Shown in pieces: positions 9,276 to 16,888 of a stretch of 64,000 nucleotides of DNA. Made by a program: the position numbers and the translations under genes. Origin of the DNA: UBA9732 sp052170315 (lineage in GTDB: Bacteria > Spirochaetota > Spirochaetia > Sphaerochaetales > Sphaerochaetaceae); assembly GCA_052170315.1 (NCBI GenBank), contig JBQNAT010000011.1:1-64000 (forward strand). The letters are read 5' to 3'. The number at the start of each line of letters is the position of its first letter. Within the stretch, counting starts at the first letter, position 1. The notes beneath the pieces were generated by a model. The model did not search any database. It was given only the letters and a program-made list of their open reading frames with translations, and was not told where the DNA came from.

Positions 9276-10001
9276 TTAATACCTCTTTCTCCTGCTTATA
9301 ACTCTTACCTGCTTGAAAAGACCCTCTCCTTCACTCTTTGTCTCTATGCCGGTAACATCATTGAGCGCGGTATGTATAAGACGCCTCTCATATGGGTTCA
9401 TAGGCTCCAGAAGGCGTGATCTTCCGCTTTTTCTGACCTGCATTGCAACTCTGTAGGCATTTTTGATTATCTGCTCTTCGTGCCTTATCCTGTAGCCTTC
9501 GGAGTCTACGATTATCTTTCTTTCCGTGTCTGTCTTTCCCGCGAATACGTTTGCAAGCACCTGAATGGCGTCAAGGTTCTTCCCTTTGCGGCCTATGATA
9601 ATGCTTGAGTATTCGCTTGCAATGTCAAGGTTGACCTTTTTACCCTTGCGTGAAACAACACTTGTCTTTGACTCGTAGCCCATATGAGCCACCATACCGT
9701 CTATAAAATCGCAGATATTCCGTTCAAGCTCCTCATTAGGCTCAAGATCTTCCTCTTCAGGCTCTTCATACTCAAAGTCCTCGGAATCATTTGCCTCGGT
9801 ATCGGGAACAAAAGGACTTTCTTCCTCTTCCACAGGTTCCGAACCTATATGAACGCGTATTTTCACGTTCGCCTTCTTGAAAAGACCCCTGCGGCCGTTG
9901 TCAAGAATCTCTACGTCAAAATCGGCCCTTTCAATGTGAAGCGCTTCAATTGCCTGATTAATGGCGTCCTGTTCTGTTTTTCCTTCAAATTCTCTTGTCA
10001 T
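9276..10001 (-). CDS. khpB: RNA-binding protein KhpB (Jag)
   Basis: This cytoplasmic RNA-binding protein (Jag/EloR) usually works with KhpA on small RNAs and envelope growth. The 241 residues show the Jag-N domain (GKTEQDAINQAIEALHIE), an acidic linker rich in Glu and Asp (about 75-110), a KH-like domain with IIIGRKGKNLDAIQVL, and the R3H domain with MNPYERRLIHTALND. It is the last gene of the rpmH-rnpA-yidC-khpB group, the conserved order near bacterial origins, with 14 bp to yidC. Confidence 0.95.
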   Translation of the reverse strand: MTREFEGKTEQDAINQAIEALHIERADFDVEILDNGRRGLFKKANVKIRVHIGSEPVEEEESPFVPDTEANDSEDFEYEEPEEEDLEPNEELERNICDFIDGMVAHMGYESKTSVVSRKGKKVNLDIASEYSSIIIGRKGKNLDAIQVLANVFAGKTDTERKIIVDSEGYRIRHEEQIIKNAYRVAMQVRKSGRSRLLEPMNPYERRLIHTALNDVTGIETKSEGEGLFKQVRVISRRKRY

Positions 10002-10015
10002 ATATTGCCCCCGTA

Positions 10016-11872
10016 TTATTTTTTCTTATTATTCTTAGCCTGCTCTCTGGCGGCCCTGGCCTTATTTTCCTCTATCCTCTTAAGCTTTTCCTGATACTTA
10101 CGGACAGCTTCCGGGACTTTCTCTTCCTGCTCCTTTTTTACGCCTTTTGGATTTTTCTTCATTCGGCTGTTGGTATAGAACTGCTGAATTATTGAAAGAA
10201 CATTCTGAACGGACCAGTAAAGAAGAAGCCCTGACGGAGCGCTGTAAAGTATAAAGAAGAACAGAATAGGCATTCCGTAGGTCATGAACTTCATTGTGCT
10301 CTGTCCCTGAGCCCCCGCGCTGCTCTGATTCTGAGTTATCTTCATTGAAAAAATCATGCTTGCCGTGTAAAGAACAGGCAGAATATGAATTTCATTTCCG
10401 ATAAACGGAATATTGAAGCTAAGAGTCGCAACCGTCTCAGGAACGGAAAGGTCAGTTATCCAGCCGGGGATAAACATGGCGCCGCGAAGCTCAAAATGCT
10501 TGTTCAAAAGTCCGTACATGGCAAGGATTATAGGGAACTGCAGCAGCATCGGAAGACATCCGCCCAGAGGACTCACGCCTTCTTCCTTGTATAGGGCTGC
10601 AATTTCCTGATTAAGCTTCTGCGGATTATCCTTGTACTTTTCCTGAAGTTCCTTCTGCTTAGGTCCAAGAGCGGACATCTTGGCAGTGGAGTCCGTACTC
10701 TTTTTGGTCAAAGGCCACAAGACGATTTTTATTATAATAGTGAGAAGTATTATTCCTATTCCGTAGTTAGGTATAACCTTGTACAGAATGTTAAGAACCC
10801 ATTTCAGAGCTGTTTCCAACCATCCGAAGAAAGAGCCGCTTTCCATTACGGAGTCAAGATGAGTATTCCTGAGCCCCCATGCGTTATCCATTCCGCTGTA
10901 ATAGGAATTAAGGTATTTCTTCAGTTGAGGTCCCGCATAGAAGTAAACAGTGTCTCCCGTATCAGAGCCTGACGCGGGGCGTGACAGGTAGATACTGTCA
11001 CTCTGGGCAATACCGCCGTCTGTCCTTTGAACCGCCGTATATTTGTAGTTAATATTATTATTCTCAGGCAGGGCTACAACAGTGAAATATTTGCTTGTTA
11101 CGCTTATCCACTGAAGAGGATTAACCGTAGAATAGACGCCCTTAGAGAAATTTACAGCAGTTTTTTTAAGCTTACCGTTATCTTTCAGGACATCAACATA
11201 AACTTTTCTGTAATCATAGGCACTGTTTTTCATCTGTGTGAAGGATGGTCCAACCTGAGGCTCGTAGGCAAGCGTATAGGAATATCCGTTAACGTTTATC
11301 CCTTTGAAACCTTCGCCTCCTATAACATCTACGGTTACCGCAAACAGGTATTCGCCGTCCTTGAACTCATATGTCTTTATCAGGGTAAAGGGCTGCCCGT
11401 CCGCATTGGTGTAATCGTTTGTGAAAATCACCCTGTTTCCTTCAACGGTATAGGAAAAATTATCCGTGATTGGATTTGAAATGTCATCACCGAAATAAAG
11501 AAGGAACGCGTTATGGTCGTTTTCTCCCTTAAATATTATATCAACGTGTTCACGGTCCGCAGAGGCGTGTTCCTTAAGCATAAGAGAAGAAACGCTTGCG
11601 CCCGCAGTGTCAAATGTTATTTCGTAAAGGTCAGTCTCAAAAACGAACTTCCCTGAAGAGTTGTTCTTTGTGCTTGCAATTATTGCCCTTACGTCAGCAG
11701 TCTTTGCAGCTGCCGCATCTTCTGAAGTCCTGACATCCTGAGATGCCGCTTCTTCGCTTCCGCTCCCTGAATTATTTACCGTTGCCGGAGGGAAGAAAAT
11801 AGTCTGTATCGCCATACTGACCGTTATTACAACGAACATCAGAATTATGGCCAGAACAGTTTTTTTATCCAT
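10016..11872 (-). CDS. yidC: Membrane protein insertase YidC
   Basis: YidC inserts and folds inner-membrane proteins, alone or with SecYEG. The 618-residue product is the long Gram-negative form. A first transmembrane segment (about 5-27, LAIILMFVVITVSMAIQ) is followed by a large periplasmic beta-sandwich domain to about residue 345. The conserved core has about five membrane segments, including YGIGIILLTIIIKIVLWPLT, KYKDNPQKLNQEIAALYKEE and GCLPMLLQFPIILAMYGLL. The tail is strongly basic, as expected for ribosome contact. It lies 40 bp downstream of rnpA on the same strand. Confidence 0.97.
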   Translation of the reverse strand: MDKKTVLAIILMFVVITVSMAIQTIFFPPATVNNSGSGSEEAASQDVRTSEDAAAAKTADVRAIIASTKNNSSGKFVFETDLYEITFDTAGASVSSLMLKEHASADREHVDIIFKGENDHNAFLLYFGDDISNPITDNFSYTVEGNRVIFTNDYTNADGQPFTLIKTYEFKDGEYLFAVTVDVIGGEGFKGINVNGYSYTLAYEPQVGPSFTQMKNSAYDYRKVYVDVLKDNGKLKKTAVNFSKGVYSTVNPLQWISVTSKYFTVVALPENNNINYKYTAVQRTDGGIAQSDSIYLSRPASGSDTGDTVYFYAGPQLKKYLNSYYSGMDNAWGLRNTHLDSVMESGSFFGWLETALKWVLNILYKVIPNYGIGIILLTIIIKIVLWPLTKKSTDSTAKMSALGPKQKELQEKYKDNPQKLNQEIAALYKEEGVSPLGGCLPMLLQFPIILAMYGLLNKHFELRGAMFIPGWITDLSVPETVATLSFNIPFIGNEIHILPVLYTASMIFSMKITQNQSSAGAQGQSTMKFMTYGMPILFFFILYSAPSGLLLYWSVQNVLSIIQQFYTNSRMKKNPKGVKKEQEEKVPEAVRKYQEKLKRIEENKARAAREQAKNNKKK

Positions 11873-11912
11873 ACTTTACTCCTAAGAAGACATACTGCTG
11901 AAAATAAACAAA

Positions 11913-12266
11913 TCAGCCCGCAACGGAGCCGCTTTTCCCAAACAGGTCGAGTATTGTTTTTTCTTTTTCTTCAAAAGTCATGGCTTTGCCACGTGCGGGA
12001 TACACAATGACAGCAAAATCCCGTCCGGAAGAAAATCTTTCCTGATTCACGCGCCAGATTTCTTTAATCTGACGGCGGATAAGATTTCTCCGTACTGAAT
12101 TTCCATAGTGTCTTGCAGGAATGACTAAAATTCTGCTGTAGGGAAGACCGTTTTCCGCTACATACAACTTAAAGCAGGAAAGAGAATACCTTTTTCCTGC
12201 TTTCAAAAGTTTGTCAATATCTGCTTTAAATCTGATTATCTGATTCTTAGTAAGGCTTTTTCTCAT
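11913..12266 (-). CDS. rnpA: Ribonuclease P protein component
   Basis: RnpA is the protein subunit of RNase P, which matures tRNA 5-prime ends. The 117-residue basic product contains the family signature around RRNLIRRQIKEIWR (residues about 60-75) and the N-terminal LTKNQIIRFKADIDKLLKAGKRY. The ATG at 12266 lies inside the end of rpmH in another frame, giving a 20-nt overlap. The gene is thus translationally coupled to rpmH and shares its promoter. Residue content is more divergent than usual, but the context is decisive. Confidence 0.93.
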   Translation of the reverse strand: MRKSLTKNQIIRFKADIDKLLKAGKRYSLSCFKLYVAENGLPYSRILVIPARHYGNSVRRNLIRRQIKEIWRVNQERFSSGRDFAVIVYPARGKAMTFEEKEKTILDLFGKSGSVAG

Positions 12267-12414
12267 CAGAAACTGTGAGACTGTGTCTGCCTTTTGCTCT
12301 TCTTCTTGCCAATACCAGACGTCCGCCTTTTGTTGCCATGCGAGCTCTGAATCCGAATTTTCTGTTTCTCTTAACTTTACTTGGCTGATAGGTTCTCTTG
12401 CCTTTGTAACTCAT
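12247..12414 (-). CDS. rpmH: 50S ribosomal protein L34
   Basis: The 55-residue product reads MSYKGKRTYQPSKVKR at its start and contains FGFRARMATKGGRLVLARRR, unmistakable L34 sequence. It is longer than the usual 44-47 residues, with four extra residues before KRTYQPS and a C-terminal SDEKKPY tail. GGAG lies about 8 nt before the ATG. The 3-prime end overlaps the rnpA start by 20 nt. It is the first gene of the minus-strand rpmH-rnpA-yidC-khpB group. Confidence 0.96.
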   Translation of the reverse strand: MSYKGKRTYQPSKVKRNRKFGFRARMATKGGRLVLARRRAKGRHSLTVSDEKKPY

Positions 12415-12485
12415 GGTTTTATCTCCATATAATCGCTTTACGCGGGATTTTATTTTTATAAGTCAGGTTTTGTACTGAGCAATTG

Positions 12486-12515
12486 AGTATAAATGCAATG
12501 TTTGTCTTTCGTCAA
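12486..12515 (-). promoter_or_regulatory. Promoter of rpmH operon
   Basis: On the minus strand, TTGACG (12510-12515) and TATACT (12486-12491) are separated by 18 nt and lie about 70 nt upstream of rpmH. The -35 element overlaps the stop of the DUF721 gene, so ribosomal and RNase P genes can be driven apart from the replication genes. Confidence 0.55.
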
Positions 12516-12859
12516 GGGGTCTCGGGAAGCGCTCTTATCCTCGTAACTATTTTCTTTAAATCAATTTCAGGGTAAATACTTTTGATATTTTTGAGTATTT
12601 CCCTGCAGTTAAGTCTTATGTACGCGGCGCGCGTAGGATGGTCACAGGAAACATAAAGAATATTGTTCTCTATTCTGTCGCATCTTGAATGAGCGGCAAG
12701 CTCCTGCCCTGCAATTTTTTCCCAGCGCATTATTACCTGATTGGCTGGGTCATTAAGATTTATATCAAAACGTTCCAGCACCTGATTAAAAAAAACTTCT
12801 CCTGAAACAGGCAGTTCTTTTGAAAGAGGTTTATAGCTGTCACGGAATTTACTGCTCAT
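12512..12859 (-). CDS. DUF721 family protein
   Basis: This small protein (115 residues) contains a DUF721 domain, about residues 20-110, with W-E-K-IAGQELAAHSR and LYVSCDHPTRAAYIRLN. The family is related in sequence and position to DciA, the helicase-loading factor of many bacteria, so a role in replication initiation is a reasonable inference. It overlaps the end of recF by 11 nt and follows the dnaA-dnaN-recF order seen in treponemes. Confidence 0.85.
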   Translation of the reverse strand: MSSKFRDSYKPLSKELPVSGEVFFNQVLERFDINLNDPANQVIMRWEKIAGQELAAHSRCDRIENNILYVSCDHPTRAAYIRLNCREILKNIKSIYPEIDLKKIVTRIRALPETP

Positions 12860-13946
12860 TTACAAACCTTCCGTTCTTTACACTGTATATTTTAGTATCT
12901 GAAGCTTTGAAATTAAACAGGGAATCAAAGTATTTTTCTCCGGGAAGAAATGTAAAGAAGGCTTGATTATAATGCCCTAAATATGAAAGATATCTTGCTC
13001 TTTTTTGTGTATCAAGCTCAAGAAGGACATCATCAATAAGAAAAATTGGATTCATTCCTGTTTTTTGCCTGTAAAAAGCCGCCTGGGCGGACCTAAATAC
13101 AAGAGAAGAAAGCCTCATCTGGCCGGTTGAAGCTCCGTTCACAAAAAGTCCGTTCTTATCCGTTATTACAAACCGGTCTCTGTGAGGTCCGCTGGTTGTC
13201 GTGCTCATTTTGATATCCGTTTCCCTCTGCTCTCGCAGGCGGGAAATAACGGAATCTAAAGACGGCTCATCACCCCATGAAGGCCTGTATTTTATATCTA
13301 TTTTGCTGTCTTCAAGTGATACGGCATTATAGATATCAGGAAAAATGGCTGAAAACGACGCGCAGACTTTTGCTCTGTCATTAATAAGAGGAATACCTGA
13401 AACGGCAAGCTTCTGGTCATAAATATCTAAAAGAGAATAACTCCGAGCCTTAAGTGCGGCATTTCTCTGTCTAAGAATTTTTTTATATGTCCTTAAATCC
13501 TCAAAGAAAACAGGGTCATACATAGTCATAGTCTGGTCAAAGAATCTTCTTCTGGCCTCAGGCTCTCCCCTTACAAATTCAATATCGTCATGGGAAAAAA
13601 CTATACTGGGAAGGCAGTAGATAAGTTCCCTTCTGTCTGTTATCTCCTTTCCGTCAAGTTTTATACTCTTGCCGCCGCTTCCGAAAAGTATGTCAGCGCG
13701 CCTTTCAAGACCCTGTGAATCCTCAAAAACCGAACCAAGTCGGAAAAAATCTCTTTCATGGTTTACGGCATCACGCAGGTTTTGAGTCCTGAAGGAAGTT
13801 CCGTAACACAGGATATAAACGGCTTCCAGCAGATTTGTCTTACCCTGTCCGTTTTCACCAATGAGAATAACCTGTTTTGAAGATGTATCTATTTCATGGT
13901 CCTGAATATTTCTGAAGCCATCCTGAACCAGTTTTCTGATAAGCAT
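12849..13946 (-). CDS. recF: DNA replication and repair protein RecF
   Basis: RecF is an SMC-like ATPase that directs RecOR and RecA to gapped DNA. The 365-residue product has the Walker A motif GENGQGKTNLLEAVY (about 30-45), the ABC signature region SSLVFRSAQAAFY preceded by GASTGQMRLS, and Walker B with IFLIDDVLLELD. It lies one base after the dnaN stop on the same strand and overlaps the DUF721 gene, forming a tight dnaN-recF-DUF721 unit. Confidence 0.96.
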   Translation of the reverse strand: MLIRKLVQDGFRNIQDHEIDTSSKQVILIGENGQGKTNLLEAVYILCYGTSFRTQNLRDAVNHERDFFRLGSVFEDSQGLERRADILFGSGGKSIKLDGKEITDRRELIYCLPSIVFSHDDIEFVRGEPEARRRFFDQTMTMYDPVFFEDLRTYKKILRQRNAALKARSYSLLDIYDQKLAVSGIPLINDRAKVCASFSAIFPDIYNAVSLEDSKIDIKYRPSWGDEPSLDSVISRLREQRETDIKMSTTTSGPHRDRFVITDKNGLFVNGASTGQMRLSSLVFRSAQAAFYRQKTGMNPIFLIDDVLLELDTQKRARYLSYLGHYNQAFFTFLPGEKYFDSLFNFKASDTKIYSVKNGRFVNEQ

Positions 13947-13947
13947 C

Positions 13948-15054
13948 TCAGTTGAGATTCATGGGCATTATGACATGAATATAATCGCGTTCCGGCTCTG
14001 ATTTGACAGTAAATGGTCTTCCCGACTCGCTGAATTCTATTCTTGCCTCTTCGCCGTCCATTACCTTAAGAGGACTAAGCAGATAAGTATAGTTCATTGC
14101 GCAACGCTGGTGTTCGCCTTCATACTTGCAGTCTATTTCCTCTTTTCCAGCTCCTACGTCACTTTCATCACATAAGACGGTAAGCTTGTTTTCCGAGAAC
14201 TCCAGGATTACCTTCTTGTACTTATTCTCTACAAGGAGAGATACCCTCTTCAAAGCGTTGCTCAAATCCTCTATATTAACAATACAGAAGCGGCTCTGGC
14301 TTTCCGGAATGACACGTCTGTATGCCGGGAAATCGTTCTTGATAAGTGATGAGGAAATTGTGCAGCTTCCGAACCTGAGGGATATGGTGTTTGGACCGAC
14401 GTTAATTTCGAATTCACCTTCACTAACGGAAAGTTTTCTTATCAGATTCAGGAAACGACTTGGTATCGTGGCTTTAGGAAAGTCCGGAATTTCGCTTTCA
14501 ATCTGTCTGTTGATATAGGAAAGCCTTCTTCCGTCCGTTCCTACCATAATAAGACCGCTACCGTCCTTTTCAAGAAGAGCGCCGTTCATCGCGTACTTTG
14601 ATTCATCATCGCTTATGGCAAAAATGACCTGATTTATCATATCGGTAAAGTCTTTCTGTGATACCTTGAAATAGTCAGCCTCGTCCATGAAGCTTAGACT
14701 TGGGAAGGCGGACGACTCAATTGTTCTGAGCTTAAATTCTATTGAGGAACCCTCTGGACTTATTCTTATTTTGTCATCTGAATCTTCAAATACTATGTTG
14801 GAATCGTCCGGAAGGTTTTTTATAATGTTAAGAAACTTGTCGCATACAACCGTAGTACTTCCGTTTTCAAGGCCTTCAACGGCCATTTCGGAGACATAGC
14901 TCATCTTCTGGTCTGTTGCCTTTATTGTAAGTTCGTTCTCATTCAGTATCAGACAGACGTTGGCATATACTGCAAGCGTGTTTCTCTGAGATGTAAAGTC
15001 AAGAGCATTTGAGAGTTCTTTGATAATAGCGTTTTTCTGGCATACGAATTTCAT
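13948..15054 (-). CDS. dnaN: DNA polymerase III beta subunit (sliding clamp)
   Basis: DnaN is the ring-shaped processivity clamp of the replicative polymerase. The 368-residue product has the expected three-domain length. Conserved segments include ATDQKMSYVSEM in domain I, LIMVGTDGRRLSYI in domain II and the C-terminal HVIMPMNLN, which matches the usual IMPMRL ending. AGGAG lies 6 nt upstream of the ATG. The gene is separated from dnaA by the 235-bp putative oriC. Confidence 0.97.
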   Translation of the reverse strand: MKFVCQKNAIIKELSNALDFTSQRNTLAVYANVCLILNENELTIKATDQKMSYVSEMAVEGLENGSTTVVCDKFLNIIKNLPDDSNIVFEDSDDKIRISPEGSSIEFKLRTIESSAFPSLSFMDEADYFKVSQKDFTDMINQVIFAISDDESKYAMNGALLEKDGSGLIMVGTDGRRLSYINRQIESEIPDFPKATIPSRFLNLIRKLSVSEGEFEINVGPNTISLRFGSCTISSSLIKNDFPAYRRVIPESQSRFCIVNIEDLSNALKRVSLLVENKYKKVILEFSENKLTVLCDESDVGAGKEEIDCKYEGEHQRCAMNYTYLLSPLKVMDGEEARIEFSESGRPFTVKSEPERDYIHVIMPMNLN

Positions 15055-15289
15055 TTTAAGCTCCTATGAGACTGTTTTTATTAGAATAAATAATCTTTCT
15101 AATCATCATAATAATACCATAAAAAATGTATAAAAAATAGTAATTCGTTGTTATAAGAAATTATATTTGCCTTAGTTTTTAATATGTTGCTGTTCATAAC
15201 CTGTGCATAGAATTCCGGAAAATTTCTGACTGACATGTTTTCAACGTGTTTTTCTTCATTATACACAGGTTTTGCACAGCTTTGTTTTT
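15055..15289. other. oriC: Putative chromosomal replication origin (oriC)
   Basis: The dnaA-dnaN intergenic region holds a perfect DnaA box TTATACACA (15259-15267). One-mismatch boxes lie at 15270-15278 (TTTTGCACA), 15202-15210 (TGTGCATAG, reverse) and 15191-15199 (TGTTCATAA, reverse). A strongly AT-rich stretch (about 15085-15185) is a good candidate unwinding element. Flanking genes run minus on the dnaA/dnaN side and plus on the gyr side, as expected near an origin. Function is inferred from position and boxes. Confidence 0.65.
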
Positions 15290-16678
15290 CTATTTTCTTG
15301 ATTCCAGCTTGATTTGGGTTTCAAGCTTCTCAATTACATTGTTTATGTCTTTTTCGCTGGATTTAAGTCTGGCTTCCATTTTCTGAACATTGTACATAAC
15401 AGTTGTATGATTCTTTCCGCCGAACTCATAGCCTATTTCAGTAGTTGAAAAATCCGTCATATTTCTGCAGAGATACATTGCTATCTGCCTTGGAAGTACT
15501 ACAGACTGGTTTTTATTCTTACTCTTTATATCGGCTGCGGAAACGTTGAAATAATTGGAAACCACCCTGATTATAAGGTCTATGGATATTCCGCTTGTAT
15601 CGTTATTTGAGTTTATTATGTGTTTAAGCTGTTCTTTTGCCGTATCAAGGGAAATATCCTTGTGAAGGAGCTCGCTGTAGGCAATAAGCTTTGTAAGGCA
15701 GGATTCCAAAGCTCTTACGTTACTTGAAATATTGGTTGCAATATACTCAATCACCTCATTGCTCAGCTCTACGCCCTTAAGCTCGCATTTTTTTCTTAAA
15801 ATAGCCACTCTGGTTTCGTAGTTTGGGGGAAGAAGGTCAATGTTAAGGCCTCTTTCAAAACGGCTTCTAAGCCTGTCGGATATATCTCTAAGCTCTTCTA
15901 CGGGCCTGTCGCATGTGAAAACTATCTGCCTTCCTGTATCGTAAAGGTCGTTGAATGTATTAAAAAGCTCGTTCTGAATGCCCTCTTTTTTCTGAAGAAA
16001 GTGAATATCGTCTATAAGAAGCACCGAAATTTTCCTGTATTTGTTCTTAAACTGCTGCGGATTTTTATCATTCAGCGACTGTATATATTCATTCGTGAAG
16101 TTTTCGGCCGTCACGTACACCACTTTCAGCTTGGTATTGCTCCTTATATAATTGGCTATGCTCTGAATCAGGTGGGTCTTTCCCAGGCCTACCCCCCCGT
16201 ATAACAGACACGGGTTATAGGCCGAGCCCGGGTTCTTTGCGATGGCCATGCACGCGCTGTACGCGAAACTGCTATTGTCACCCGGAATAAAAGAATCGAA
16301 CGTATACGCGGGGTTGAACATCATATCTGTCTGCGCCTGCTTCGTTAAATTTTGACTCTTTTTTTCCTGAATTGGTTTTAATGGCTCAATTTTATTCTGC
16401 TGCTCTGTTTTTTTAGGTATTTGTGGCGTTTGAGACCCTTTTTTTATCTCAAAAACAATATCTGAATTTTCTCCGGAAAGCTCGTACACAGTCTTTTCAA
16501 GAAGGCTTCTGTAGGAGGCTTCAAAACGGTCCCTTACAAAGGCTGAAGGTACATTAAGCGTTATTATTCCGTCTTCTTCAAAACCGAATGAAAGACGGTT
16601 GAACCATGCTGAATACTCGTTTTCCGGTAAAGATTCCCTTATCTGCATTAGAGTTTTTTCCCAAAGTTCTTCCGTCAT
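15290..16678 (-). CDS. dnaA: Chromosomal replication initiator DnaA
   Basis: DnaA is the AAA+ initiator that binds DnaA boxes and melts oriC. The 462 residues show domain I (about 1-80, LWEKTLMQIRESLPENEYSAW), a Lys/Gln-rich linker, Walker A YGGVGLGKTHLIQS, Walker B LLIDDIHFLQKK, and domain IV with the DNA-binding signature GGKNHTTVMYNVQKME. AGGAAGG lies upstream of the ATG. It is divergent from gyrB across a 210-bp gap containing promoters for both. Confidence 0.98.
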   Translation of the reverse strand: MTEELWEKTLMQIRESLPENEYSAWFNRLSFGFEEDGIITLNVPSAFVRDRFEASYRSLLEKTVYELSGENSDIVFEIKKGSQTPQIPKKTEQQNKIEPLKPIQEKKSQNLTKQAQTDMMFNPAYTFDSFIPGDNSSFAYSACMAIAKNPGSAYNPCLLYGGVGLGKTHLIQSIANYIRSNTKLKVVYVTAENFTNEYIQSLNDKNPQQFKNKYRKISVLLIDDIHFLQKKEGIQNELFNTFNDLYDTGRQIVFTCDRPVEELRDISDRLRSRFERGLNIDLLPPNYETRVAILRKKCELKGVELSNEVIEYIATNISSNVRALESCLTKLIAYSELLHKDISLDTAKEQLKHIINSNNDTSGISIDLIIRVVSNYFNVSAADIKSKNKNQSVVLPRQIAMYLCRNMTDFSTTEIGYEFGGKNHTTVMYNVQKMEARLKSSEKDINNVIEKLETQIKLESRK

Positions 16679-16702
16679 TTTCGTACCTTCCTGATTCTGA
16701 CA

Positions 16703-16731
16703 ATATTATATTGGAAAAGTCCTCTTATCAA
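16703..16731 (-). promoter_or_regulatory. Promoter of dnaA
   Basis: On the minus strand, TTGATA (16726-16731), a 17-nt spacer and TAATAT (16703-16708) sit about 25 nt upstream of the dnaA ATG. Confidence 0.5.
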
Positions 16732-16820
16732 GGGCGGAGACACAGCCCGGCATTAAAGTCCCGGCTTGAACGGGGCTTTGGCACGGCGCAACATTTATGC
16801 AACAAAAAAAGCCTTAGTTA

Positions 16821-16849
16821 TTGAGCACATTTATCAAATAATATATTAT
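16821..16849 (+). promoter_or_regulatory. Promoter of gyrB-gyrA
   Basis: TTGAGC (16821-16826), a 17-nt spacer and TATTAT (16844-16849) precede gyrB. The expected start near 16856 gives a leader of about 33 nt with AAAGGAA before the ATG. The surrounding sequence is extremely AT-rich, so alternative -10 boxes are possible. Confidence 0.5.
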
Positions 16850-16888
16850 ATTACATAATATTTTTGAGCGAATAAAGGAAATGAATTT

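Noticed and set aside
16679..16888. The dnaA-gyrB gap as the replication origin
   Set aside because: It is AT-rich but has no DnaA box with fewer than two mismatches; the dnaA-dnaN gap is the better candidate.
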